Shown here: piece by piece, positions 41,682-50,445 of the stretch | Position numbering within the stretch: position 1 is the stretch's first letter | How the letters are laid out: every line of letters starts with the position of its first letter | From: Hymenobacter sp. CRA2 | GTDB taxonomy: Bacteria > Bacteroidota > Bacteroidia > Cytophagales > Hymenobacteraceae | Direction of reading: 5' to 3' | Assembly: GCF_002007105.1 (NCBI RefSeq) | Contig: NZ_MVBC01000005.1 | Span: 1-64,000, forward strand | DNA length: 64,000 nt | Made by a program: the position numbers and the translations under genes | The notes under the pieces: model-generated | The model's input: only the letters and a program-made list of their open reading frames with translations | What the model was told of the DNA's origin: nothing | Database searches by the model: none

Positions 41682-44099
41682 TTACTTAGCCGGCTGAATC
41701 ACCAATACCTCGCCCGGCCGCACGTTGAAGTCGGGCTTGTTATTCCATTCCATGATCTGCTTGATAGTCACCCCGTACTTGCGCGAAATAGCGTACATCG
41801 ACTCGCCGGCTGCTACGGTATGCTTCACTGTGGCGGCAGCTGCGGGCGTCGCAGGAGCAGCAGGCTTGGCAGCAGGCGCTGGTTTGGCCGTAGTGGCTGG
41901 GGCACTAGCCGCTGTTTTGGGCGCGGCCGGCACCGGAGCAGCCGTCTTCGGCGCGGTGGGCGCCGGCGAAGCCGAAACGGGCGCTGCGGCAGCCGAAGCC
42001 GTCGGAGGTGCCACCCGAATGATCTGGCCCAGGCGCAACGAAGGATTCGGCGGCAGCTCGTTCCACTGAATCAAATCCGCCGGGCGCAGACCGAAACGGC
42101 GGGCAATTCCGTAGAGCGTTTCGCTTTTCTGCACGGTGTAGAGGCCGCTGGCTGGCACAGGCTCCACCGCTGCCGGCATAGCTGGGTAAGCTGGCGGCTG
42201 CACTGTGGGGCGCGTAGCTGCGGGCGTAACCGGAGCCGGAGCGGCGGGCTTGCTCGGGGCAGAAGCCGTGGTTGCTGCTGCCGGGGCTGGCGCCGGGGTA
42301 GCAGCCGCAGGGGTAGGCTTAGGAGTTGCCGGTTTCGGGGCTGGCGTAGTAGCTACGGGTTTGCTGGAAGTGGCCGGCTCATCCTCGCTGGGCTCGTCTG
42401 CGACAGGCGCGGAAGGCGGCAGCTTGCCGGGTTCGGTACCGGAGTACAGGCCCCGGTCGGGCTTAGTTGTTGCTGGTTGCGGAGCGGTTGGGGTAGCGGC
42501 TTCTTCCGCCGGGGCCGGCGTTGCCTCCTCCGAAGCATCGGCCGTAGCTGCGTCGGTGGCTTCGGCTTCCGGTGTTGGCTGCAAGGTCTTACCCAATAGG
42601 CCACCCAGGCGGCTGCTGTCCTGGCCCGCTTCCGGTGCGTCGTCGATAACGCGCTGGGCCGCGGCGGTCCGGCCTGTGTACACGTCGGCTGCCGGCGCTT
42701 TCGGCTTGGCGGGTGCCGGCGCAGGAGCTGTCGGCGTGGGCGTCGGAGCCGGTGTGCCGGTGGGGCGCTCCATAGCGGCGGCCACGCTGCCGGTCTTATC
42801 CTGCACAAACTCCACCGCTACGGCGCGGGGGCGCGTGTGCTGCAGCCAGAGCACGCGGCCAGGCTGCAGCGGCTCATTGGCAGCCATGCGGTTTTTGCTG
42901 CGGATAGCCCGGCTGCGGATGCCGTATTTCTGCGACACCGACATCAGGCTTTCCCCGTTTTGCGCCACGTGGTATTCCACCGCCGCCTTGTCGCGCTTTT
43001 TCTGTACGAAGTAGGGCTGGCCCACCACGATGTTGTCGAAAGGCATCAGGTCGTTGAACTGCATGAACTTGCGCAGCTTCACGCCCGCCCGGCGCGCCAG
43101 GTCCTCCTTGGTTTCGCCCGGCAGGGCCACCACTGCGCGCAGCCCGTTCACGTTCACGAAGGCCGCGTTGTGCGCGTCGGTTTCCGGCGGCGTCACCAGC
43201 TTGCCCACGTTGCGCTGCTGCACGGCCATGGCAATGAGCTGCAGCGAATCGGTGACGGGCACCAGCGCGGTGTACGACTTGCCGGGGGGCACCGTGCCGG
43301 CCAGCAGCCAGCGGTTGTACTTGCCCAGCTCGTTGGGGTCGGTCTGAATGGCCTGGGCCAGGGTGCCGAGGCTCTGGCCGGCAATGGCCGGGTACTCGCG
43401 CAGCATCATGGCCGGGCGCGGGTTGGTGCCTACGGCCGGCTCGTAGGCCAGTTTGTGGGCCAGGAACGTCAGCACGTAGGGGTGCGTCTGCTCCGTAATC
43501 TGCATCTCGGTGGCGTTGGCGTCGGTGGGCAGGGTGTAGGGCTTCACGCCGCCGGGACCCAGGTTATAGCTCAGCAGGGTGTGCAGCCAGTTCTGGTACA
43601 TGCGCTGGCTGCGCTGCAGGTACTTGGCCGCGCCGCGGGTGGCAGCCACCAGATGCTTGCGCTCATCCACGTTGTCGCTGACTTCCAGACCGAAATCGGC
43701 CGCGGCTTCGCGCTTGAACTGCCAGTAGCCCACCGCATCGTGAATGCTCTGCGCGTCGCCCTGCAGGCCGCTTTCCTGCAGGCACAGGAACCGAAAGTCC
43801 AGCGGCACGCCCTCTTCCTGAAACACGCGCTCAATCAGCGGGAAGGCGGCGTCGGCCAGGGCTACGCGCGCCTGAAAGGAGCTGGGGTGGCGGCGTAGCG
43901 CGTCCACTTTCTGCTGCACGGCGGCGCGGCCGCCCTCGGTCAGGCGCAGGCGCAGGCCCGCAAACTGCAGTTGGGCGGGCACGGGCACCGCGGCCAGGGT
44001 AGTAACCGCCGAAGCGGCCGTGGGGGCTTTGGCCGGCTTGGTTTGGGCCGTGGCCAGCAGGGGCATAGTCCCGAGCAGGACGAGCAACAATCGATTCAT
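41682..44099 (-). CDS. MltD-like lytic transglycosylase with three LysM domains
   Basis: An 805-aa exported murein hydrolase. Signal peptide 1-19 (LLLVLLGTMPLLATAQ). The SLT domain lies at about residues 75-245 with the catalytic Glu at 109 (FLCLQESGLQGD), AVGYWQFKREAA and SYNLGPGGV. Three LysM modules follow: near 375-420 (YHVAQNGESLMSVSQKYG), near 670-715 (YTVQKSETLYGIARRFG) and at the C-terminus (HTVAAGESMYAISRKYG). Between the first and second lies about 230 residues of Ala/Pro/Thr-rich low-complexity linker. It cleaves glycan strands to 1,6-anhydro-muropeptides at sites chosen by LysM binding. The linker is far longer than in E. coli MltD. Confidence 0.9.
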   Translation of the reverse strand: MNRLLLVLLGTMPLLATAQTKPAKAPTAASAVTTLAAVPVPAQLQFAGLRLRLTEGGRAAVQQKVDALRRHPSSFQARVALADAAFPLIERVFQEEGVPLDFRFLCLQESGLQGDAQSIHDAVGYWQFKREAAADFGLEVSDNVDERKHLVAATRGAAKYLQRSQRMYQNWLHTLLSYNLGPGGVKPYTLPTDANATEMQITEQTHPYVLTFLAHKLAYEPAVGTNPRPAMMLREYPAIAGQSLGTLAQAIQTDPNELGKYNRWLLAGTVPPGKSYTALVPVTDSLQLIAMAVQQRNVGKLVTPPETDAHNAAFVNVNGLRAVVALPGETKEDLARRAGVKLRKFMQFNDLMPFDNIVVGQPYFVQKKRDKAAVEYHVAQNGESLMSVSQKYGIRSRAIRSKNRMAANEPLQPGRVLWLQHTRPRAVAVEFVQDKTGSVAAAMERPTGTPAPTPTPTAPAPAPAKPKAPAADVYTGRTAAAQRVIDDAPEAGQDSSRLGGLLGKTLQPTPEAEATDAATADASEEATPAPAEEAATPTAPQPATTKPDRGLYSGTEPGKLPPSAPVADEPSEDEPATSSKPVATTPAPKPATPKPTPAAATPAPAPAAATTASAPSKPAAPAPVTPAATRPTVQPPAYPAMPAAVEPVPASGLYTVQKSETLYGIARRFGLRPADLIQWNELPPNPSLRLGQIIRVAPPTASAAAAPVSASPAPTAPKTAAPVPAAPKTAASAPATTAKPAPAAKPAAPATPAAAATVKHTVAAGESMYAISRKYGVTIKQIMEWNNKPDFNVRPGEVLVIQPAK

Positions 44100-44334
44100 A
44101 AGCAGGCTGAGCAAGCGGGGCCGGCCCGGCACTGCATCCGCGCAGACCCCTCAGTCTACAAAGTAGGCGAAAAATTCGCGGCGTAAGGCGCGGAGCCGGC
44201 CGAAATGCCTGCTTGGCGACCTGAATTTCTGTGGTTTGCTCAGCCTCGGCACTGCCGCGCACGACTGCTTTCACTATCAGGTCATCGGCTGCGCAGCCAC
44301 AGCAGCTACTGGCCGGGTAATACCATTCAAAAAA

Positions 44335-44364
44335 GAGCGGACCGGCAAGGCTGCCGGTCCGCTC
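44335..44364 (-). terminator. Terminator of the outer-membrane barrel gene
   Basis: A perfect 13-bp stem (44335-44347 with 44352-44364), followed on the minus strand by six T. It lies ten bases after the stop at 44374. Confidence 0.9.
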
Positions 44365-44373
44365 GTAGGGCTG

Positions 44374-47300
44374 TTAGTAAGGTCCGCCGCCGGGAGGGCC
44401 ACCAGGGCCCGGGCCGCCACCCGGGAAGCCTCCGCCGGGCTGACCGCCACCGGGGAAACCGCCCGGCCGGCCGCCGGGGAAGCCGCGGCGCTCATTTTCC
44501 GGTACCTGCAGGTCGGGCGAGCCGCCCTTGCCGCCGAAGTTGCGGATGTTGTAGGTAAACATCAGCATCACGTAGCGCGTCAGGATGTTGGTGCGCACGT
44601 CCTCTACGTAGGCCGCCGTCTGGTTGGGCTGAATGCTGTTGTTCTGCTTCAGGATGTCGAAGGCGTAGAGCTTGATTTCACCCTGCTGGCGCGCAAACAC
44701 CTTCTTGCCCACCGACGCATTCCAGAGCACGAAATTCTGGTTGAAGCCCGCCGAAAGGCCGTTGTAGGACACGTGGTTCACGTCCGATTGCAGCGTCAGG
44801 CCCTTGATGATGATCCAGCTGAAGCGCAGGTTGGTGTTCTGGCGGAAGTACTGGCGGTTGGCCGTCGTCTGCGCGCTGTTGCGCACGTAGGTCTGGCTGG
44901 AGTTTGAGGAGAGCGTGAAGTCCAGGTTCGGGCTGATATTGCTGCTCAGCACCGCCCCGAAGCCGAAGCTGGGCGTGCGGCTGTAGTTCAGCTGCTGGCC
45001 GTCGACGCCCGTCACCGACACCAGACCCGGCGTCTGCGAGAAGTTCGCGTTGGCGTTCAGGTTCAGGTTGGACTTGATGAAGGTCAGCGGCAGGGTGTAG
45101 TTGCCGAAGGTGCGCAGCGAGTACTGCTCATTCAGGTTGATGGGGCGCGTAATCTGGCCGCCGGCCGGCACCACCACGCCGCCGATGTTTTCGGGCCGCG
45201 TCAGGATCTGGGTGCTGTTGCTGATGTAGTTATCGGTGTACGAGCCGCCGATCAGCGCAAAGAACGAGGTCGACTTCTCCACGTTGGCCGAGGAGTAGCG
45301 CAAAAACAGGTTGTGGGTGTTTTCCTGCCGCAGGTTGGGGTTGCCCGTCGTGATTTGCAGCGGGTTGGAGTTGTTCACCACCTCCTGCAGCTGGCCGATG
45401 CTCGGCGCCTGGGTACGCATCTGGTAGTTCAGGCGCAGGTTCTGCTGCTTCGAGAAGTTGTAGCGTACCTGGGCATTGGGCAGCACGTTCAGGAAGTTGC
45501 GGCGCGTGCTGGCCGTGCGCGGAAACTCCTGCTCATTGCGCAGCTGCGCGTTCTGCACCTGCGCGCCCACCGACCACTGGAATTCCCGGTCGTTGTAGCG
45601 GTAGCTGATGCCGCCCGAATTGGTCAGGTAGCGGCTCTGGAAGACGTTGCTCAGGTCGGGGTTGAAGTCGCGGTACTCGCCCGAGCTGGACTCCAGGTTG
45701 TAGGTCTTCTTGTCCGAATCGTTGGGCGTGTACGAAGTGGTGTAGGTGAGCTGCAGCTGGCTTTTCAGGCTCAGCGGCTCGGTGTAGTTGGCGTTGGCGC
45801 TCCACACCCAGCCCGTCTGATCCAGGTTGGAGTACTGGTCGGTGCGCGAGGTGAGGGGCGTCGCGCCGCGGGTGTAGTCCACGTTGGCCGAGTTCAGGTA
45901 GTTGTCGGCGTCGCGGGTGTTGTAGCTCATGTTGGCGCCGAGCGAGAACGTGCGGCCGCGCTTGTGGAACCGGTGCCGGTACAGCAAGGACTGCCCGAAG
46001 TTGATGCCCATGTTGTCGGCGCGGTAGTCGCTCAGGTTGCTGCTGCGCAGCTCGCCGTTGTCTTCGCTGTTGGTCACGGCCCGGTACGTGGTGCCGGCCA
46101 GGTTGTTGTTGCTGTTGTTGTCTTGCAGCGAGAGGCGCGGCTGCCACAAAATCGAGTTCAGCGAATCGAACTTGTGCTCCAAGCGCAGGTTGATGCGGTG
46201 GTTGATGTTGGTGCTGCCCGTGCGCGAATTCTCGAAGTAGCGCAGGGCGCGCCCCGCCGAATCCTGGGCCGTGTACCGGCGGTTGGTAGAGCTGTTGAGC
46301 GTGTTTACGCTGCGGTTGAAGAAGTAGCTGGCCTGCACGTCGGTCTTGGTACCCCACGAGTCGGAGTAGTTCAGGCCCACCGCGTTGGTCTTCGAGATGC
46401 CGCCGCTCTGGCCCACCAGGAAGTTGCCCGCGTTGCCGCCACCCCCGCCGCCGGGGCCTCCCTGGCCACCCTGCCCGCCGTTGCGGCCGCCACCGCCGCC
46501 GCGGGCCGAGGTGCCCACCACACCCAGCAGGTCATCAGTGCCGAAGTTCTGCTCATTGACGTTGTTCGACTGCGCGATGATGGAAAAGCGCTGCTTGCCG
46601 CGGAAGGAGTTAATGTTGCCCGAAGCGCGGTAGCGCGTCTGCCCATCGCCGCCCTGGCCCACGCCGGCCAGCACCCGCCCAAACTGCCCGTTGCGGAACT
46701 GCGGGCGCGTCACGATGTTGATGGTCTTCTGCTGGTTGCCGTCGTCGAAGCCGGTGAACTGGGCCTGGTCCGAGGCCCGGTCGTACACCTGAATCTTGTC
46801 GATGGCTTCGGCTGGCAGGTTCTTGAGCACCGCGTCGGGGTCGTTGCCGAAGAATTCCTTGCCGTCGACGAGCACGCGCTGCACCTGCTCGCCCTGGGCC
46901 TGAATCTTGCCCGAGCCGGGGTCCACCGTCACGCCGGGCATCTTGGTGATGAGGTCCTGGGCGTTGGCGTCGGGGTTGGTTTTGAAGGCGCGCGCGTCGT
47001 ACTGGGCCGTGTCGCCCTTCTGCACGGCGGCGGCGGCGCGGCCAGTCACTTCCACACCCTTCAGCGTCACGCCGCCCACTTGCAAGGCCAGCGTGCCCAC
47101 GTTCAGCGGGGCGTCGCTCACTGTCACCAGCCGCTTCAGCGACTGGTAGCCCAGAAACGACACCGTCATGCGGTAGCGGCCGGCCTCGGCGGCGGGCACC
47201 GTGAAGCCGCCGTCGGCGTCCACGGCGGCGCCCACGCGGGCCGAGTCGGCCGCGAGGCGGGTCAGCAGCACGTTGGCCCCGATCAGCGGGGCCTGGTCCT

Positions 47301-47397
47301 TGGCATCAAGCACCCGGCCACTCACCGGGAAAGTTTGCGCCGCCGCGGGGGCCGCGACGACAATCAGTGGAAGGAGTACCCCGAAGGCGTGTTTCAT
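44374..47397 (-). CDS. TonB-dependent-receptor-like outer-membrane beta-barrel protein with glycine-rich tail
   Basis: A 1007-aa outer-membrane protein. Signal peptide 1-20; a CarboxypepD_reg-like domain at about 25-110 (VSGRVLDAKDQAPLIGANVLL, FLGYQSLKRLVTV); a plug domain at about 120-230 (DLITKMPGVTVDPGSGKIQ, VLVDGKEFFGNDPDAVLKNL); then a large barrel of the OMP_b-brl_3 type with alternating Asn/Tyr-rich strands. Two unusual parts: a Gly/Gln/Asn stretch near residues 297-325 in an early barrel loop, and a collagen-like Gly/Pro-rich tail over the last 40 residues. No SusD gene is adjacent, so it is not a standard glycan-uptake pair. Substrate unknown. Confidence 0.82.
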   Translation of the reverse strand: MKHAFGVLLPLIVVAAPAAAQTFPVSGRVLDAKDQAPLIGANVLLTRLAADSARVGAAVDADGGFTVPAAEAGRYRMTVSFLGYQSLKRLVTVSDAPLNVGTLALQVGGVTLKGVEVTGRAAAAVQKGDTAQYDARAFKTNPDANAQDLITKMPGVTVDPGSGKIQAQGEQVQRVLVDGKEFFGNDPDAVLKNLPAEAIDKIQVYDRASDQAQFTGFDDGNQQKTINIVTRPQFRNGQFGRVLAGVGQGGDGQTRYRASGNINSFRGKQRFSIIAQSNNVNEQNFGTDDLLGVVGTSARGGGGGRNGGQGGQGGPGGGGGGNAGNFLVGQSGGISKTNAVGLNYSDSWGTKTDVQASYFFNRSVNTLNSSTNRRYTAQDSAGRALRYFENSRTGSTNINHRINLRLEHKFDSLNSILWQPRLSLQDNNSNNNLAGTTYRAVTNSEDNGELRSSNLSDYRADNMGINFGQSLLYRHRFHKRGRTFSLGANMSYNTRDADNYLNSANVDYTRGATPLTSRTDQYSNLDQTGWVWSANANYTEPLSLKSQLQLTYTTSYTPNDSDKKTYNLESSSGEYRDFNPDLSNVFQSRYLTNSGGISYRYNDREFQWSVGAQVQNAQLRNEQEFPRTASTRRNFLNVLPNAQVRYNFSKQQNLRLNYQMRTQAPSIGQLQEVVNNSNPLQITTGNPNLRQENTHNLFLRYSSANVEKSTSFFALIGGSYTDNYISNSTQILTRPENIGGVVVPAGGQITRPINLNEQYSLRTFGNYTLPLTFIKSNLNLNANANFSQTPGLVSVTGVDGQQLNYSRTPSFGFGAVLSSNISPNLDFTLSSNSSQTYVRNSAQTTANRQYFRQNTNLRFSWIIIKGLTLQSDVNHVSYNGLSAGFNQNFVLWNASVGKKVFARQQGEIKLYAFDILKQNNSIQPNQTAAYVEDVRTNILTRYVMLMFTYNIRNFGGKGGSPDLQVPENERRGFPGGRPGGFPGGGQPGGGFPGGGPGPGGPPGGGPY

Positions 47398-47513
47398 GTC
47401 AGCAATGCGAAGCCCAACGAGGGCCTTAGACCGGGCAAAGACCCGGCAGTTTAACCGGCGTCGTATACGTAAGCCCGCGGTGCGGGGTGGGTAATCGGTA
47501 ATTGATTGGCTTA

Positions 47514-48161
47514 TCAGCGCTTACGGACGAAAAAAATTCCGTCACGCAGTGGAACGAATACGTTTTCCACCCGTGCGTCCTGCTGCACGAAGTCGTTGAA
47601 GGCCCGCACGGCGTGGGCGTCCTTGTCGGCGGGCTTGAGCGGGTAGGAGGGCAGGGCCTTGCCGCTCCACAGCACGTTGTCGATGAGGATGAAGCCGCCG
47701 GGACGCACGCGCGGCAGCACCAGCTCGTAGTACACCTGGTTGCGGATTTTGTCGGCGTCGATGAACACCAAATCCCAGGTTTCCGGCAGCGTGGGAATGA
47801 TTTGTTCGGCGTCGCCGATGTGCAGGTGCACGCGGCCCGTGAGGCCGGCTTCCTGCACGTAGCGGCGCACGCGGCTTTCCAGCTCGGGGTTTTGCTCCAC
47901 AGTATGCAGCTCGCCGTCGTCAGCCAGCCCCTCGGCCATGCATAGCGCCGAATACCCGGTAAACGTGCCCAGCTCCAGCACCCGGCGCGGGCGCAGCATG
48001 TGGCTGAGCATGCTCAGCAGGCGGCCCTGGTAGTTGCCCGAGAGCATGCGCGGCATCAGCGTCTGCAGGTGCGTTTCGCGCACGAGGCGGCTGAGCAGGG
48101 GCGGTTCGGGGGAGGTGTGCGCGTCGGCGTAGTGCTGAATTTCCGCTTCGGACGGAGTCAT
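47514..48161 (-). CDS. Class I SAM-dependent O-methyltransferase
   Basis: A 215-aa enzyme of the caffeoyl-CoA / catechol O-methyltransferase-like family (Methyltransf_3). Motif I is VLELGTFTGYSALCMAEGL, the acidic strand-2 end is LHTVEQNPELE, and metal-site residues are in LVFIDADKIRNQVYYELVL and GGFILIDNVLWSGK. It should methylate a hydroxyl of a small aromatic or similar substrate in a metal-dependent way. The family occurs across Bacteroidota as a core gene of uncertain substrate. It has no operon partner; the next gene on this strand ends 170 bases upstream. Confidence 0.9.
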   Translation of the reverse strand: MTPSEAEIQHYADAHTSPEPPLLSRLVRETHLQTLMPRMLSGNYQGRLLSMLSHMLRPRRVLELGTFTGYSALCMAEGLADDGELHTVEQNPELESRVRRYVQEAGLTGRVHLHIGDAEQIIPTLPETWDLVFIDADKIRNQVYYELVLPRVRPGGFILIDNVLWSGKALPSYPLKPADKDAHAVRAFNDFVQQDARVENVFVPLRDGIFFVRKR

Positions 48162-48331
48162 TGGATTTCGGGTAACGGAGAAAAGCTGTTCCGATCCATA
48201 CGGAGCCAGAACAGGCAGAAGTCGAAATCAGCAGCCAAAAGCCGTGGGGCTCCGGCCGAAAAGCAGCGGCGGACCAAAGGTGCTGTGCCCCGGCCCGCCG
48301 GCTCTCCTGTGCTGTTATGCTTGGGGCACTT

Positions 48332-48805
48332 TTAAGCGGTGGGCAGTTGCCCGGCCGCCAGCCGCTCCGGTACCAGCCGAAAGCGCCACACGCCCACGCC
48401 GGATTTGCCGAGGCCATATTCGTAGCTCAGCACGCGGTATAGGCCTTCGTAGCGAAATACCTGCGCGCCGCTCCCCTCGTCGGTGACTTTGCGGATGACG
48501 CGCACCGGCTGGCCTGTTTCCTGGCTTTTCATCAGCGCCAGGTTTCGGTCGTTGGCCACCTGGCTAGTCACTTGGTGCCCGGTTTTCGGGTCGCGGCCGC
48601 CCTGCCCGGTGTAGATGATTTCGTCCTCACTGAAGACGTCGTCCTCGTACACCTGCGACAATACGATGCTCTCTGCCCCGGTGTGCTGCGAACCGGCAAT
48701 GCCGGCCCGCACCGGGCGGTGCATCCCCGTCAGGCGCAGCTCCAGCCGCGAGGCGAAGGTGTCGCCGGGCAGGTAAGAGCCGATGTGGCCGAAATGAGGA
48801 GGCAT
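48332..48805 (-). CDS. Stand-alone SRA-YDG domain protein
   Basis: A 157-aa protein that is almost entirely an SRA (SET- and RING-associated / YDG) domain. It shows FGHIGSYLPGDTFASRLEL, GMHRPVRAGIAGSQHTGAES, IVLSQVYEDD, IIYTGQGGRDP, the ND-RNLALMKS segment and PVRVIRK, matching bacterial SRA domains from end to end. SRA domains flip out and bind 5-methyl- or hydroxymethylcytosine. In bacteria they are usually fused to an HNH nuclease that cuts modified DNA; here there is no nuclease domain and no such gene next door. It could be a reader that acts with an unlinked nuclease. The start at ATG 48805 leaves only three residues before the domain. Confidence 0.85.
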   Translation of the reverse strand: MPPHFGHIGSYLPGDTFASRLELRLTGMHRPVRAGIAGSQHTGAESIVLSQVYEDDVFSEDEIIYTGQGGRDPKTGHQVTSQVANDRNLALMKSQETGQPVRVIRKVTDEGSGAQVFRYEGLYRVLSYEYGLGKSGVGVWRFRLVPERLAAGQLPTA

Positions 48806-48835
48806 AGCAGGGACGCTACGTAGAAAAGGCGCTTG

Positions 48836-48945
48836 AACGTCATGTCGAGCGCAGCCGAGACATCTCGCATGCTGATGCCCGATAGTAACTCAACGAGAAA
48901 GTTACCACCCGAGCGAGATGCCTCGGCTGCGCTCGACATGACGTT
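48836..48945. repeat. Inverted-repeat element with 33-base arms (REP/MITE-like)
   Basis: Arms 48836-48868 and 48913-48945 are reverse complements with a single mismatch. The centre is 44 bases. Each arm contains CATGTCGAGCGCAGCCGAGA. It lies in the gap between the SRA gene and the M16 peptidase gene and encodes no protein. Sequences of this look are scattered in Hymenobacter-type genomes, which is from memory and not checked here. Confidence 0.75.
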
Positions 48946-48963
48946 TCTGAGGCAATACGGGGC

Positions 48964-50202
48964 TTACCGGCCTTCGGGCACGTACTGCAGGGTGCTCAGG
49001 CGGTCCTCGGCGAAGATTTCATGGGCCAGCTCCTGCAGCTGCGGGGCCGACACGGCGCGAATCTGGTCGAAGATTTCGTTCAGCGACTCCACCCGACCGA
49101 AGTCCAGCGTGTTCTTGCCCAGCACCTGCATCATGCCGCCGTTGCTCTCCTCCGACATGGCCAGCTGGCCCATCAGCTGCTCCTTGGCAATGTGCAGCTG
49201 CGAGGTCGTCAGCGGCTTTTCGCGCAGCAGGCGTAGCTCCTTGAGCACCAGCTGGGTGGTGCGCTCCAGGCGCGCTTTTTCGGTGGCGAAGTAGATGCCG
49301 AACAGGCCCGTGTCGGTGTAGGGCGCGTAGTTGGCGTCGATGCTGTACACGAAGCCGTACTTCTCGCGCACGGCTAGGTTCAGGCGCGAATTCATGCCCG
49401 GCCCGCCCAGGATATTGGTCAGCATGAAGAACGGCAGGCGGTTGGCGTGCTGCAGGGCGTAGGCCGGGCAGCCAATAAGGCTGTGCGCCTGCGTGATGGG
49501 GCGCTTTTCCGTCTGCTGCTTGGCCTGGTAGTCGCCGAATGCCTCGCGCGGCCGGGCGCCGAGCTGGGCCGGTAGCGGGGCCAGGTACTTATCGGCCAGG
49601 CGCTTCACCTGAGCGAAGGCCAGGTTGCTGACGGAGCTGAACACCAACTGGTCGGTGCGCAGGTTCTCCTTCAGAAACTGGAAGAAATCGGCCTGCTGAA
49701 AGCCCGACACGCTTTCCCGCGTGCCCAGAATGTTGTGCCCCAGCGCGTGCTGCCCGAACACTACCGCGTCGAAATCGTCGATGATGGCGTCCTCGGGCGC
49801 GTCGACGTACATCGACATTTCCTCCAGAATCACGCCGCGCTCCTTCTCGATTTCCTTGGTTGGAAATACCGAGTGGAACGTCAGATCGGTCAGCAGCTCA
49901 AAGGCCCGCTCGAAGTGCGTGCTCAGCAGCGAGGCGTAAAAGCAGATTTTCTCCTTGGTGGTGTAGGCATTCAGCTCGCCGCCGACGGATTCCAGCCGAT
50001 TCAGGATGTGAATCGAGCGGCGCTTTTCGGTGCCCTTGAAGGCCATGTGCTCCCAGAAGTGGGCCAGGCCGTACTGCTCGGGCCGCTCATCGCGCGAACC
50101 GATGTCGAGCAGGAAGCCGCAGTGGGCAATTTTGGTGTGCGGCACCTGCTTGTGCAGCAGCCGGATGCCGTTGGGGTATTCGTGAATATGGTAGTCGAGC
50201 AT
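48964..50202 (-). CDS. M16 family zinc metallopeptidase
   Basis: A 412-aa peptidase of the pitrilysin/insulinase group, processing-peptidase-like. The inverted zinc motif H48-F-W-E51-H52 lies in YGLAHFWEHMAFKGTEKR, with the downstream Glu in KERGVILEEMSMY. The C-terminal half (GGPGMNSRLNLAVREKYGFVYSIDA) is the paired inactive-like domain. At about 410 aa it should form a dimer or pair with a second subunit. ATG 50202 (MLDYHIHEYPNG) starts the catalytic fold directly and leaves no signal peptide, so it is predicted cytoplasmic. It degrades or trims peptides. Confidence 0.92.
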   Translation of the reverse strand: MLDYHIHEYPNGIRLLHKQVPHTKIAHCGFLLDIGSRDERPEQYGLAHFWEHMAFKGTEKRRSIHILNRLESVGGELNAYTTKEKICFYASLLSTHFERAFELLTDLTFHSVFPTKEIEKERGVILEEMSMYVDAPEDAIIDDFDAVVFGQHALGHNILGTRESVSGFQQADFFQFLKENLRTDQLVFSSVSNLAFAQVKRLADKYLAPLPAQLGARPREAFGDYQAKQQTEKRPITQAHSLIGCPAYALQHANRLPFFMLTNILGGPGMNSRLNLAVREKYGFVYSIDANYAPYTDTGLFGIYFATEKARLERTTQLVLKELRLLREKPLTTSQLHIAKEQLMGQLAMSEESNGGMMQVLGKNTLDFGRVESLNEIFDQIRAVSAPQLQELAHEIFAEDRLSTLQYVPEGR

Positions 50203-50380
50203 CGAATAGGAGGACGGGCACCGCGGCGCCAGAGAGGGCCGGCAAGGTGCTGAAAGGCAAAGGGAAAGTAGGCGCAGGTAGGTGGGCTGCCGCCGGATTT
50301 GCGCAAAGGCTGCAAAGATAACCTGCAAGCTCCATCAACGGTTCGGCGTAGCAACGGTTCCCCTTGCTGGCAGCGGCCGT

Positions 50381-50422
50381 ACCAGCAGTCATTGCGAGCG
50401 AGGCGCGGCAATGACTGCTGGT
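50381..50422. repeat. Short inverted repeat (REP-like)
   Basis: ACCAGCAGTCATTGC at 50381-50395 and GCAATGACTGCTGGT at 50408-50422 form perfect 15-base arms around GAGCGAGGCGCG. It lies between the GT9 and M16 genes, 23 bases beyond the stop of the GT9 gene, and could double as its terminator, although it has no T-run. Confidence 0.65.
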
Positions 50423-50445
50423 GCTGGCGTGGCAAGCCTGCCGGT

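Noticed and set aside
41610-43898. Plus-strand frames opposite the LysM lytic transglycosylase and its repetitive linker
   Set aside because: They arise from the low-complexity linker read backwards; no start context or domain.
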